DNA of 64,000 nt from Phycisphaerales bacterium (GTDB taxonomy: Bacteria; Planctomycetota; Phycisphaerae; Phycisphaerales; UBA1924), in assembly GCA_026982335.1 (NCBI GenBank), contig JALSHH010000053.1, positions 56,563 through 120,562 of the forward strand. The letters run 5' to 3'. Position numbers and translations under genes: made by a program. Below, in pieces: positions 34,354 through 44,400 of this stretch (the stretch's first letter is position 1; each line of letters begins with the position of its first letter). A model generated the notes under the pieces. That model ran no database searches. It was given only the letters and a program-made list of their open reading frames with translations, and had not been told where the DNA came from.

Positions 34354-35844
34354 TCAGGGGCACCCAGACGCAAATGCGGTCAAAAAGAGAGAAATATCAA
34401 AGAAATTAAAGGTACCATTGCCGTTAAAATCTGCGATCGGATCTTGGTTTGCGTAGGCAGTTAGGAAAAGGGAAATATCAAAAAAATTGAGTGTGCCGTC
34501 TTCATTCACATCCGCCTGGCAATCAACAAGCAGCATGTCGTCATCAGCAATCACTCCATCCCCATTGAGATCAAGGAGATCAAATTCAAACCCAAAGTTG
34601 GCGATCGTCACCTGCCCGTCGACAACTCCGTCGGCGTCGCTGACCGTACCATCACGATCGGCGATGGCTTCTGCAATGACCAGTGAATCATCACCATTGC
34701 TTAGGTCATCATTGTTGAGATCCCCCGGAATTTCATCGAACCCGGTGTCTGTCCAAACAAAGAGTGCGCTGAAGTCTGGAACAATCGGTGCAGTCCCAAG
34801 GAGCGCCCGGACATGCCACAGGGCTGGTTGACGGAAACCGGAAACGGTTGCTTTTTCCCACCCATCGACAAGCACACCCAAAGGCCCCGTTGCCAATGGC
34901 GCTCCCCAAATCAGATCATCGAGCGCTTCTTCGATGGAAGTCTGATTAAGCAGGCTTAGGTCGATTGGCTCGGCAGGCTCCCCTGCGAGCATTGCTGCTC
35001 CAGTATTAGTGATCGGGTAGACAAAGGTTACAGTTGTTTGGTCGGTGATTTGATTGTGAGCAAACTGAAGCTCGACAACTGGATCAAATAACCCGGCCTG
35101 CATTCCCCCAAAGAGCCCACTTTCGCTTTGAAACGCTGTGAAGCGTTCAAAAAACCGTCCATTGAGAATCCAAGTTTCTCCTGGATCGAAGACCGAATCC
35201 ATATCCCCATCTTGCGAAACAATCATCGGCGTAAAACATCCGCACATGACCAGTGAGAACTCGCCTCCTGTGCGTTCGAACTGTGGGCTGGAGAAGAAAT
35301 TTGTATCCAGATCATTGCCGTTGCGTACCATCCGATCAGAGATGGTTCCTTCAGGGCTTTGTCCAAATCGTCCAACATTGGCCAGATAGCGATCGCGTGC
35401 TTGGCCCATTAACTCGCCTCCGGTATCGTCGTTTCCGTCAATATCAATTTCAAAGAACCCATAGAGTGGGCGATCTCCAAAAACATCCGGGATATAGTTA
35501 AATCCATCGATCGCCAGTGGGCCCGGCGGGTTGACCAAGCCGTCGAGCACAATCTGCATTCGAACAAGATCTGCGTCATCATCGACAACGACCATCCCTG
35601 CATATGGATTGGTTGTTGGTGTAAAGGACATCCAGCCTTCAAGGCGAATGTGCAATAAGTCAATCGGTTCAAATCCCGGAGGCAATACAGCATCATTGCC
35701 GACATCGGTGCGTCGGATAACCGCATCCCCATCTGCGTCAATCCAGACACCGCCGCCATCGCCACGCATCAATCCTGCTTCGACTGAAGAACAGATCCCT
35801 ATGTAAATCCCTATGTACACCAAAGTAATCGTAAACCGTTTCAT
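34354..35844 (-). CDS. Secreted GC-type dockerin protein, copy 3 (different body)
   Basis: Seen: signal peptide ending S-S-V-E-A, a 400-residue beta-rich Asp/Gly body without recognised domain, EF-like calcium loops (D-L-N-N-D-D-L-S, D-L-N-G-D-G-V-I), and the tandem C-terminal dockerin-like module N-F-F-D-I-S-L-F-L, twice, ending A-S-G-C-P. The body does not resemble the two paralogues at 18119 and 62697; only the tail is shared. Its ATG overlaps the stop of the sigma-54 regulator (ATGA), so it is translated from the same message as that regulator and its kinase. No pairing cohesin is visible in the window. Function unknown. Confidence 0.85.
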   Translation of the reverse strand: MKRFTITLVYIGIYIGICSSVEAGLMRGDGGGVWIDADGDAVIRRTDVGNDAVLPPGFEPIDLLHIRLEGWMSFTPTTNPYAGMVVVDDDADLVRMQIVLDGLVNPPGPLAIDGFNYIPDVFGDRPLYGFFEIDIDGNDDTGGELMGQARDRYLANVGRFGQSPEGTISDRMVRNGNDLDTNFFSSPQFERTGGEFSLVMCGCFTPMIVSQDGDMDSVFDPGETWILNGRFFERFTAFQSESGLFGGMQAGLFDPVVELQFAHNQITDQTTVTFVYPITNTGAAMLAGEPAEPIDLSLLNQTSIEEALDDLIWGAPLATGPLGVLVDGWEKATVSGFRQPALWHVRALLGTAPIVPDFSALFVWTDTGFDEIPGDLNNDDLSNGDDSLVIAEAIADRDGTVSDADGVVDGQVTIANFGFEFDLLDLNGDGVIADDDMLLVDCQADVNEDGTLNFFDISLFLTAYANQDPIADFNGNGTFNFFDISLFLTAFASGCP

Positions 35845-37328
35845 CGCTGGGCAATCTCCTGGACAATTTCTTCGATTCCGTAGCGTTCAATTCGGTACCG
35901 AAAGCTTGATCGCTGCATTCCAATAAGTCGAGCCGCCTTGGACACATTTCCTTGTGTGTACTCAAGTGCCTGAACCATAAGTTGCTTCTCAACTCCCGCT
36001 GCACTGTGAATTCCATGATTAAAATCAAACCGGAGCTCCCCCGCAAAGCTTGGTAACTGTTCAGTGCCGGGTTCGAGCGCAATGCAAGGCTCTTGGAACC
36101 CTAGATCATAGGGCTCGATCTTATGACCATCACAGAGCATCGCTGCTCGCTGAATCATGTTGAAGAGCTCCCGTACATTCCCGGGCCAATCATGTGTCCG
36201 AATGGCGTGAACTGCTTGGGGACTCAATTCAACAGGAGTTTGTCCATATTCTTTTCGGAGCCGATCAAGGAGGTGCCTTGCGATCAAGACTGCGTCATCC
36301 TCTCGTTGGCGCAAGCTTGGGATGCTTACGACAAAGGCATTAATTCGAAACAATAAATCCTCGCGAAAGCTCCCTTCCTTGACTTTTTGGCTCAGGTCTC
36401 GATTGGTTGCTGCCAGTACCCGCACACGAATAGTTCGCTCTTTGGATGATCCGACCCGCCGAATTCTGCCTTGCTCAAGTACTGTGAGGAGCTTGCCCTG
36501 GAGTTCAAGTGGAAGATCGCCGATTTCATCAAGAAAGATAGTCCCACCGTCTGCCATCTCAAAGAGGCCTTCGCGTGCTTCCTTGGCATCAGTAAATGCT
36601 CCTTTTTCATGCCCGAAGAGCTCGCCTTCAATCAGCGTGGCGGGCAAAGCGGTGCAATTGACATGAACAAAGGGTTGATCTGAATCCGAGCCCGATGCGT
36701 GGATATGCTGAGCGAGTACTCCTTTGCCTGCCCCGGTTTCACCAACAATCAAAATGGTCGTAATCGCCCCACCACTCTCGCTGCCCAGATCCGCAACACG
36801 ATTGACTATCGGTATCTGGGCAAGGCGCTCGGCGAACTCAAGCATGCGCCTCCATGATTCGGAGTCCCCAATCGGCCGCTTTTTGTGCTGCCCCGCCCGG
36901 TTGAGTCGGCGATAGAGTCTAAGCTGTTTGGATTGTCGGTACTGTTCGATCAGCCTGCGGGTAACCAAGATTAGTTCCTCAAGGCGGACCGGTTTGGAAA
37001 GATAGTCGTCTGCCCCGAGCTTCATTGCTCGAACAGCATCATCGACTGTGGCAAAGGCGGTCATCACCAGAATCCCCCCACCGTATCCCGACTCACGCAG
37101 TTCATGGATATAGTCGATCCCCGATTCTTCCCCGAGATGCACATCAGTAATCACAAGCTCGTACGAATCCGACTCCATATGCTCACGGGCCTGCTCAACG
37201 GATTCGACCGAATCAACTTTGGATCCCTCCTTGATGAGCGCCCGGGCAACCGCAAACCGCAAAGTTTCGTCATCCTCAATAAGTAGAATACTGGCCACCC
37301 CGAACCTCGCACGGCCAATACTGGCCAT
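35841..37328 (-). CDS. NtrC-family sigma-54 response regulator with G-A-F-T-D-A loop
   Basis: Known role: phosphorylated activators of this class use ATP hydrolysis to open sigma-54 promoters. Seen: receiver with Asp62 (V-I-T-D-V) and Lys in Y-L-S-K-P; AAA+ domain with Walker [10 protein letters not shown], Walker B T-I-F-L-D-E-I-G, sensor A-A-T-N-R-D-L; C-terminal Fis-type helix-turn-helix [13 protein letters not shown]. Odd: the L1 loop, normally G-A-F-T-G-A, is G-A-F-T-D-A (243-248), at the surface that contacts sigma-54. The kinase lies 6 bases upstream. The stop overlaps the dockerin gene start by 4 bases. It may regulate its own operon or distant targets. Confidence 0.93.
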   Translation of the reverse strand: MASIGRARFGVASILLIEDDETLRFAVARALIKEGSKVDSVESVEQAREHMESDSYELVITDVHLGEESGIDYIHELRESGYGGGILVMTAFATVDDAVRAMKLGADDYLSKPVRLEELILVTRRLIEQYRQSKQLRLYRRLNRAGQHKKRPIGDSESWRRMLEFAERLAQIPIVNRVADLGSESGGAITTILIVGETGAGKGVLAQHIHASGSDSDQPFVHVNCTALPATLIEGELFGHEKGAFTDAKEAREGLFEMADGGTIFLDEIGDLPLELQGKLLTVLEQGRIRRVGSSKERTIRVRVLAATNRDLSQKVKEGSFREDLLFRINAFVVSIPSLRQREDDAVLIARHLLDRLRKEYGQTPVELSPQAVHAIRTHDWPGNVRELFNMIQRAAMLCDGHKIEPYDLGFQEPCIALEPGTEQLPSFAGELRFDFNHGIHSAAGVEKQLMVQALEYTQGNVSKAARLIGMQRSSFRYRIERYGIEEIVQEIAQR

Positions 37329-37334
37329 CTGGCG

Positions 37335-38816
37335 TTATGATTCGCTTGAGGTACCAATGGGCACCGTAAGCACAAATGTTGTTCCCGACTCAGAAACCGG
37401 CCCGAGCGTTGTCCGTACACGCACCGTTCCCCCATGCTGCTCAATGATCCGCTTAACCATTGCAAGCCCGATGCCAGTCCCCTCCTTCCTCGTGGTAAAG
37501 TATGGCCGAAAAATCGCCATATGCAAATCAGGTTTGATTCCAGGGCCATGATCTCGTACGCAAAGCGTCCAATAACGCTCATCCGAGCCCAATTCGATCT
37601 CCACCGTTCCATCCCGAGGCGAAAAATCAATCGCATTGCTCAAAATCGCAGTAAAAGCATGCTCAAGATGATGCGGATCGCCCACACACACCTCCGGCAT
37701 CTCATCGCTGTGAATGACAAGATCAACCGATCGGGCCTTGGCTGCATCACGATGCGAAATCACCACATTATCCACGAGCTGCCTCGGGTTATATTGAACA
37801 TGCTCAATGGAAAGTGGAGACGATACTCGGAGCATTCCTTGGAGCCAAACTTCAAATCGGTCCACAGTTTTGAGAATGCGGTCTTGGATATCATGGAGTT
37901 CCGAACTTGGACCAAGCTCGTTTTTGGTCGTTTCGGCCAATGCGCGAATCCCCGCCAAAGGTGTCCGGAGGTTGTGTACTGTTCGCTGGGCCATTTCTCC
38001 AACCGCTGCCATGCGTTCTTGCTCGATCCGCTCGTTCTGCATCGCCATAATGAGCGAAGACATGGTGTTGAACTCATCGCCAAGTTGACCAAGCTCATCG
38101 CCAGTAGCGATCTCAATTCGGTGATCAAAATCGCCACGACCAAACCGCTTGGCCCCTTCACGAAGCAATCCGACCGGTTCGATGATCCATCGCCGAAGTA
38201 GAATCGCTGCATACGCAACACTGCTCAAAGCACCGACCACTGAAATGCCAACGATAGTTGAGATCATAAAATCAAGTTTTTCGCCATAGCTTGTCGCCAG
38301 TTGAGCATCCTGAAGAATCCGCCCTTCGATCCGTTCAATCAACTCATGGCGTGTTTTAATATGCCCGACAAGCTGGTCGTATGCATCAGGCGATCCGGAC
38401 TCAACCCACTCTGTGGCAAGACTTATGATCTTTTCAGATCGTAATTGAAGATTTTGTATTGTTGAAACTCCCGATCGCACAAAAGCCGTTGGAATCCCTT
38501 TGAGCCTATCAAGCTCGATACCTGCCTTTTTCTCCGCTTCGATAATCCTTGGGCCCATGCGCTTTGGGTCGGGCAAAGTTGCCTGGTCCGATTTTGTATG
38601 CGCATACCAAAAGCGTCCAGTGCTCAAATCTTTGGCCCCTTGTTCGCCAAACCTTTTGATATGATGCAAACTTGTCAATACAGGTTGCACTGAACGCAAA
38701 GGCCAAGCCAGTTCACGCTCAAGAAAGCGGATGCTCCAAACACTAAGCACCGCATTGACACCCAGTGCAACAACCAGAAGCATCAACACAACTGAAAACT
38801 TGAGCTTCAAGGACAT
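37335..38816 (-). CDS. Membrane sensor histidine kinase (HAMP, H-N-L-R-T-P H-box)
   Basis: Seen: transmembrane helix (about 8-26), an extracytoplasmic domain of about 160 residues, a second helix (about 188-208), HAMP linker with I-I-E-P-V and G-R-G-D-F-D-H-R, then H-box M-A-Q-R-T-V-H-N-L-R-T-P-L. The ATP domain has S-N-A-I-D-F-S-P, D-H-G-P-G-I and G-T-G-I-G-L. The ATG at 38816 is chosen since the longer frame (to 38879) would overlap the pseudopilin by 53 bases; the gap to the pseudopilin stop is 10 bases. Known: NtrB-like kinases pair with sigma-54 regulators, matching the next gene. The signal is unknown. Confidence 0.9.
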   Translation of the reverse strand: MSLKLKFSVVLMLLVVALGVNAVLSVWSIRFLERELAWPLRSVQPVLTSLHHIKRFGEQGAKDLSTGRFWYAHTKSDQATLPDPKRMGPRIIEAEKKAGIELDRLKGIPTAFVRSGVSTIQNLQLRSEKIISLATEWVESGSPDAYDQLVGHIKTRHELIERIEGRILQDAQLATSYGEKLDFMISTIVGISVVGALSSVAYAAILLRRWIIEPVGLLREGAKRFGRGDFDHRIEIATGDELGQLGDEFNTMSSLIMAMQNERIEQERMAAVGEMAQRTVHNLRTPLAGIRALAETTKNELGPSSELHDIQDRILKTVDRFEVWLQGMLRVSSPLSIEHVQYNPRQLVDNVVISHRDAAKARSVDLVIHSDEMPEVCVGDPHHLEHAFTAILSNAIDFSPRDGTVEIELGSDERYWTLCVRDHGPGIKPDLHMAIFRPYFTTRKEGTGIGLAMVKRIIEQHGGTVRVRTTLGPVSESGTTFVLTVPIGTSSES

Positions 38817-38826
38817 AACTATGCGA

Positions 38827-39615
38827 TCAGCGGATTGGTTGGTAATCCCAATCCCAAGTGCTTTCTTCAGCAGGCTCACTCGAGCTTTTCACATGTCCAT
38901 CAACAAATGCCACATTTGCCTTTCCACTGTGCCGAAGGGATGGAAACCACATTCGATCATTGGCATAGGGGCCTTGGGAACCGAGCGAAGGGGCAACATA
39001 GATTGGATTCACGCCCAACGCCTGAGCCCGAGCTCCATCAATGTCCATCAGCAACGGTACATTGGCATAGGATAAAATACGCTCACGAAGTTTGACATTG
39101 ACAAGGCGAGGACGCCCTCGAAAATCAACCCGCTCTGCCCGGTGAAGTCGAGCATTAAATCCGTATGAAATGCTTGCGCTTGGCCCAACTGCTCCGCTGC
39201 TACAAGGGAGGTTGTTACGAAGAAATATTGGCGTGCGAACATCTGGACATCGCATCGGGTCATTTCCCTGGGCATCAGGCAGCTCAATGCGCCGAACCTT
39301 CTTGCCCCAGCGCCAGAACTCATCGACCCCGTATTGACTTTCTTGGAATGTTTCGATTCGAAAGGTTGAGCGATCGCCATCATCGCCACGATCCCCATGG
39401 AGTTCTTCATCCGCAAATATCTGAAAATCAAACGCAACAGAACGCTGCGACATTTGGCACTGGAATCCCCGGGCCCGGGCCGTCGCCCTGGCCATCGCGG
39501 GGAGCAAAATTCCGATCAGTGTGGCGATGATACTTATGGCAATGATCAACTCCACAAGAGTGTATCCACCCCGCCGCCATACCATCAGCATTGATTTGTA
39601 CACTGGAGCCTTCAT
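38827..39615 (-). CDS. Type II pseudopilin-like protein with H-x9-DG tail
   Basis: Seen: prepilin-type signal with R-R-G-G-Y-T-L-V-E-L-I-I and hydrophobic helix A-I-S-I-I-A-T-L-I-G-I-L-L-P-A, the class III signal recognised by PilD. The soluble domain ends with H-S-G-K-A-N-V-A-F-V-D-G-H-V, the planctomycete H-x9-DG motif. Known: planctomycetes encode many such pseudopilins, of uncertain role in secretion or adhesion. The start at 39615 lacks a good Shine-Dalgarno; in-frame ATGs occur downstream at 39591 and 39585, still before the signal. It is the first gene of the operon pseudopilin-kinase-regulator-dockerin protein. Confidence 0.87.
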   Translation of the reverse strand: MKAPVYKSMLMVWRRGGYTLVELIIAISIIATLIGILLPAMARATARARGFQCQMSQRSVAFDFQIFADEELHGDRGDDGDRSTFRIETFQESQYGVDEFWRWGKKVRRIELPDAQGNDPMRCPDVRTPIFLRNNLPCSSGAVGPSASISYGFNARLHRAERVDFRGRPRLVNVKLRERILSYANVPLLMDIDGARAQALGVNPIYVAPSLGSQGPYANDRMWFPSLRHSGKANVAFVDGHVKSSSEPAEESTWDWDYQPIR

Positions 39616-39975
39616 GGTGAGGATGATATCGGATCTTGCCGGAAGACAACACGAACTTACTCAAAATTGATCACAAAACTCTTGCTTCTCATGCTTGGCC
39701 AGATGAAGCCACCCGCACAGGCCAGAGAAAGCCATTGATTGATCTCATTGGGCTGGACTTGTACCTTTGCCCCGCTTTGTTCCAAATCAACACATGGTTA
39801 TCAGAATGGCACACAGTTTGCTCAAACATCTTTCGGCCCCGTTCACCTTTGTTCTGACCCCGGGCGGGTGCCGCTTTGCTCTTTTATGTGCCGTGCATAT
39901 CCCCCCACGGCCTCACTCTGTGCCATCGGCACAAGACCAGCACCCTAAACAGGGTGCTGGTCTTGTGCATATCTC
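39616..39975. other. Intergenic region with long inverted repeat
   Basis: 360 bases between the pseudopilin (start at 39615, minus) and exonuclease III (stop at 39976, minus). Small frames show no signal peptide, motif or Shine-Dalgarno and are not credible. The only strong structure is the 18-base inverted repeat at 39929-39968. The promoter of the pseudopilin operon should be in the left part, but I cannot pick a convincing one. Confidence 0.5.
39929..39968. repeat. 18-bp perfect inverted repeat with AAAC loop
   Basis: Arms 39929-39946 and 39951-39968 are exact complements (GCACAAGACCAGCACCCT) around a four-base loop. It lies 7 bases from the exonuclease III stop and could terminate that gene. 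Neither side carries a clear T-run, so it is not a classical terminator. Confidence 0.7.
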
Positions 39976-40743
39976 TTATACATCCAAGTCTGCCACCACC
40001 ATCCCGTGATCAGAGACCTCAAGCCCACTTTGTCGATCAATAAAGCAGTCTGTCAGCCGCCTTTTGGCAGCCTTATTCATCAGCAAATAATCAATTCGCC
40101 AACCGCGATCCAATGCCCTCGCCTGTCCACGATTTGACCACCACGAATAAGGGCCATCGATCTGGCCATATTTCTCACGCACAATATCCGCCCACCCCAT
40201 GTCAATAAGTTCACCCATCCATGCTCGTTCATGAGGCAAAAAACCGGATGACTTTGCATTACTCTTGGCATAATACAAATCTCGCTCATCGTGGGCGATG
40301 TTAAAATCGCCTCCGAGCACCGTAGGTATCCGCGATTTTAACATTTTCTCCGACCATTTCCCGAAGCATCCAAGCCACCGATCTTTCTCTGCTTGTCGTT
40401 CTTGCCCCGAGGACCCTGAAGGCAAATAAACACTCACCAGACGCACACCTCGCACGCGAGCAACGATGACCCTTCCTTCGGGGTCATCTTCTCCCACGCC
40501 CCGCTCTTCTTCTTTGATTTCATCCTTTGCCCATACTGCTGTCCCAGCATACCCTTTCTTCTTGGCAGGATGCCAAAGCACATTCCAACCCGCCGGGGAT
40601 TGCCATTCCATCGGCAACTGCTCGGGCAATGCACGCACCTCCTGAAGCAGCATCACATCTGCACCGACGCGCTTGATATGCTCGCCATATCCTTTCCGAA
40701 TTGCTGCCCTCAATCCATTTACATTCCAAGTTACTATTCGCAT
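39976..40743 (-). CDS. xth: Exodeoxyribonuclease III
   Basis: Known role: AP endonuclease and 3'-repair exonuclease, magnesium-dependent. Seen: the EEP fold motifs W-N-V-N-G-L-R-A at the N-terminus, L-L-Q-E-V (metal Glu), V-Y-L-P-S-G, G-G-D-F-N-I-A-H (Asp/Asn), Y-S-W-W-S and the final S-D-H-G-M catalytic Asp-His. 255 residues is normal. ATG at 40743 overlaps a 7-bp inverted repeat (40742-40762) that could hide the start codon in RNA, and there is no Shine-Dalgarno. It sits between the pseudopilin operon and the Czc-like operon with no evident link to either. Confidence 0.94.
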   Translation of the reverse strand: MRIVTWNVNGLRAAIRKGYGEHIKRVGADVMLLQEVRALPEQLPMEWQSPAGWNVLWHPAKKKGYAGTAVWAKDEIKEEERGVGEDDPEGRVIVARVRGVRLVSVYLPSGSSGQERQAEKDRWLGCFGKWSEKMLKSRIPTVLGGDFNIAHDERDLYYAKSNAKSSGFLPHERAWMGELIDMGWADIVREKYGQIDGPYSWWSNRGQARALDRGWRIDYLLMNKAAKRRLTDCFIDRQSGLEVSDHGMVVADLDV

Positions 40744-40762
40744 GTCGCCATACTAGCGACAT
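40742..40762 (-). promoter_or_regulatory. Inverted repeat covering the xth start codon
   Basis: ATGTCGC (40742-40748) pairs with GCGACAT (40756-40762) around a seven-base loop, and two of the three start-codon bases of exonuclease III (40741-40743) lie in the repeat. It could be a translational hairpin or an operator; chance is not excluded for a 7-bp arm. Confidence 0.35.
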
Positions 40763-41098
40763 GAGGCAATGAAAAGCAAACATAAAACATCTCACCTATA
40801 ACCGAATCTCCCGTCACCAAATCAACATTTGGAATCTCTGGCCAATCAAAAGCTCTGTGTGATCCTACGAAATCAAGTGTGGCTGCAATGACTATCCGTT
40901 TGAGCAAAATCAAGCAAGTCGTAGTACCTTTGCTCTTCTGTGCCTTTAGCCGATCGTGGGACAGAGGCGTCAAACAACGATGACGCTAATCGCGGCACTC
41001 GATGCAAGCGCAGGCGGCACTTGACCACATCGCGCCCAGCGACGCGATCAACTGCTTCAAAAACTGTGGATACACGCTACGCGAGAATTGAAGATGCT
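40744..41098. other. Intergenic region between xth and the PII-like gene
   Basis: 355 bases downstream of the Czc-like operon (minus) and upstream of exonuclease III (minus). Frames here are short with no recognisable motif. I see no RNA gene and no terminator with a T-run. Apart from the repeat at 40742-40762 nothing stands out. Confidence 0.5.
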
Positions 41099-41431
41099 CT
41101 AAATCGCGTTCACACCCGATTCCCCTGTCCGAATACGGACGACGGTATCGAGGGTCTGAACGGCGATTTTACCATCTCCGGGTCGTCCAGTGTGGGCGTG
41201 CTCTTGGATCACCCCGAGCACTTCTTGGTACTGATCGTCCCGAACAATACATTCAAGCTTGATCATTTCAACTGCTCCAAATCCGACAGCATCTTCGGAA
41301 TCACGCCCGACGACTCTACCCATCCCGCGTACTTTCAAGACGGTGACGCCGGGGAACTCTGGGTGCTCGTGCATTGCAGTAAGCACCTTGTCGAGACATA
41401 TCGGCCTGATGAATGCTTTGATTTCTTTCAT
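41099..41431 (-). CDS. PII-like signalling protein, last gene of the Czc-like operon
   Basis: Known: PII proteins bind ATP/ADP and 2-oxoglutarate and regulate transporters or enzymes. Seen: 110 residues with the PII start M-K-E-I-K-A-F-I-R-P, B-loop T-G-R-P-G-D-G-K-I, and the C-loop R-I-R-T-G-E. The T-loop region (R-G-M-G-R-V-V-G-R-D-S-E-D) lacks the uridylylated Tyr of GlnB. The ATG at 41431 is preferred over 41437 because the AGGAGG at 41438-41443 is six bases from it and would touch the other. It lies 22 bases after the pump gene. From memory, related PII proteins often accompany metal RND pumps, so control of metal efflux is likelier than nitrogen control. Confidence 0.88.
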   Translation of the reverse strand: MKEIKAFIRPICLDKVLTAMHEHPEFPGVTVLKVRGMGRVVGRDSEDAVGFGAVEMIKLECIVRDDQYQEVLGVIQEHAHTGRPGDGKIAVQTLDTVVRIRTGESGVNAI

Positions 41432-41437
41432 CGTCAT

Positions 41438-41444
41438 CCTCCTT
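41438..41444 (-). promoter_or_regulatory. Strong Shine-Dalgarno deciding the PII-like start
   Basis: Minus-strand AAGGAGG directly precedes an ATG at 41437, but has the optimal six-base spacing to the ATG at 41431. The second is therefore chosen, giving a protein that begins like other PII proteins. Confidence 0.75.
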
Positions 41445-41453
41445 CCATGGTGT

Positions 41454-44400
41454 TTACACAACGACTTCTGATTTCTTGCCACCGAACCACGCGTAGAGCG
41501 TGGGAAGCACGAACAGGGTGAGGATGGTTGAGGTAATCAGCCCGCCGATGACCACCGTGGCCAGTGGGCGTTGGACTTCAGAGCCCATACCGGTATTGAG
41601 TGCCATCGGAACAAACCCAAGGCTGGCCACCAACGCAGTCATCAGCACCGGACGCAATCGGGCAAGGCTTCCCTCGATCACCGCATCGCGGGTGGATTTA
41701 CCCGAATCGAGCAGCTCATTGATGAAGGTAATCATCACCACACCATTGAGCACCGCCACACCAGAGAGGGCGATAAACCCAACCCCGGCACTGATACTAA
41801 AGGGCATCCCACGGAGCCAGAGTCCAAAGACGCCACCAGTCAATGCCAGAGGCACCCCCGTATAGACAATGATCGCATGACGCACATTGCCAAAGGCCGT
41901 AAAGAGCATGATGAAAATCAGCGATAACGCAATCGGCACCACGATCATCAAACGCTTGCGCGCCTTGGCAAGGTTCTCGAACTGTCCCCCCCAAGTGATG
42001 TAATACCCTTCGGGGAGCTTGACCATCGCATCGAGTTTCTCCTGGGCCTCGGCGACAAATGAACCCATATCACGCCCACGAATGTTGGCCTGCACCACAA
42101 TCCGACGCTTGGCATTCTCGCGACTGATCTGGTTGGGACCCTCTGCGATTTCAATGTCGGCAATCGCTTCGAGCGGGATGTATCGGATCTCAGATCCCAT
42201 CTCGCGCATTGTGCCGCCCATATCCTGCTCCGGAGCCGTGCTCTCTGGGAGTGGGATAGGAACTTGGCGAACGAGGTCGACCTTGCCTCGAATCTCTTCG
42301 GGCAGACGAACAATAATCGGGAATCGGCGATCACCCTGATAGAGCGTTCCCGCTTCTTCGCCGCCGAAGGCAATCGAAACGACCTCTTGCACATCGCTGA
42401 CATTGAGCCCGTATCGGGCAATCTTCTCACGATCAATATCAATCGTGAGCACCGAGAGTCCGGAAACCTGCTCGACCTTCACATCCGAAGCCCCTTGAAT
42501 CCCGGTGAGCACCTCGGCAATCTCGTTGCCCGATTTGAGCAGTAGATCGAGATCATCACCGAAGATTTTAACCGCCAGGTCACTTCGCACGCCACTGATA
42601 AGCTCATTGAACCGGAGCTCAATGGGCTGTGAAATCTCAAAATTCTGCCCGGGAATCGTTTCGAGGAACGCTTCGATCTCGCTGGCAAGCTCCTCTTGGG
42701 TCTTGGCTCGCGTCCACTTTTCGCGTGGATAGAGCATCAAGTAAGTATCGCTGACATTGGGCCCCATCGGGTCTGTTGCAACCTCAGCGGTTCCTGTTCG
42801 AGCAAAAATACTCTGGATTTCGTCGGGGAACTCTTCGACGAGTGCCTTTTCCAAATCCTTTTGCATCTCAATACTGGTGGTGATCCCAATACTTGGAATG
42901 CGTGCTGGTTGAACCGCCAAAGCGCCTTCACCAAGCTGAGGAACAAACTCGCTGCCGAGTCCAGAAGCGATCAGCCCCGACACCGCAAGCACCGCAGAGG
43001 CCACCCCGATCGTCAACCAACGCATACGCATCGCCACAAACAAGGCAGGTCTATATGTGTTCTTGATCCAACGGATAACAAAACTCTCCTTCTCGGAGAA
43101 CTTCCCGCGCAGGAAAACCGCACACGCAGCAGGAACAAAGGTAAAAGTCAGGATCAATGCTCCAGTTAGTGCCATGAGCACCACAAGCGACATCGGTTTG
43201 AACATCTTCCCCTCGACCCCGGTGAGTGTCAGGATCGGGAGGTACACAATCATGATGATCAAAATACCAAAGAGTGTGGGTTTGGCGACCTGCTTGCCTG
43301 CTGCGGAGATCACATTGATCCGTTCCTCGTTCGTCAGTTTCCTGCCCTTTTTCTCCTGCTCTTCAGAAGCCCTTCGAACAATATTCTCGACGAACACCAC
43401 CGCGCCATCGACAATAATTCCAAAGTCTACCGCCCCCAGACTCAGCAGATTCGCGCTGACCTTATTCTCAACCATGCCCGTGACGGCAAAGAGCATCGAA
43501 AGTGGGATCGCACACGCAACAATGACCGCTGCGCGAAGATTCCCAAGAAGCAAAAGCAAAATCACCACCACAAGAATCGCCCCCTCAACAAGGTTCTTCT
43601 CGATGGTGTGAAGGGTTGCATCAACCAGATAGGTCCGGTTGTAGAGCGTCTTGACCACAATATTCTCGGGGAGTGTCTTTCCGATCTCCTCCATCCGATC
43701 GTGAACACCTTCGGAAACGGTTCGGCTATTGGCGCCCAAGAGCATCATGGCGGTCCCAATGACCACCTCTTCCCCATCGTGTGTGCCGGCCCCGGTGCGA
43801 AGCTCTTTCCCGATGACAATCTCGGCGACATCACGAATATACACCGGCACACCATCAACGCTCTTGACCTTGATATTCTCGATATCCTCAATGCTGCCGA
43901 TAAGTCCGGTCGCACGAACGAGATATGCCTCCCCGGCGTGTTCGATATATCCGCCGCCTGCATTGGCATTATTCTCGGCAATCGCCAACATCATATCGCG
44001 CAGCGTAAGCCCATAGGCCATGAGTTTGGCGGTATCAGGATTAATATGAAACTGCTGTTCATATCCACCGATGCTGTTGACCTCGGTGACACCAGGCACA
44101 GTCCGCAGTTGCGGACGGATGATCCAGTCCTGCACCGTTCGTAGATCTTGCTGGGTATATTCAGAACCATCGGGACGCGGGCCAACCGCTTCAACCGACC
44201 ACATATAAATCTCGCCGAGCCCTGTCGAAATCGGGCCCATCTGAGGCTCGGCCAGTCCATCAGGCAACGACTCGCGTGCTTCAGTCAGTCGTTCGCCAAC
44301 AAGCTGACGCGCCCAGAAAATATCCGTTCCATCTTCAAAGATCACCGTAACCTGTGAAAGCCCATACCGAGAGATCGAACGAATCTGTTCGACCTTGGGT

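Noticed and set aside
40744..41098. Remnant of a mobile element or gene between xth and the PII-like gene
   Set aside because: No transposase motif, no terminal inverted repeats or target duplications and no frame of convincing composition.
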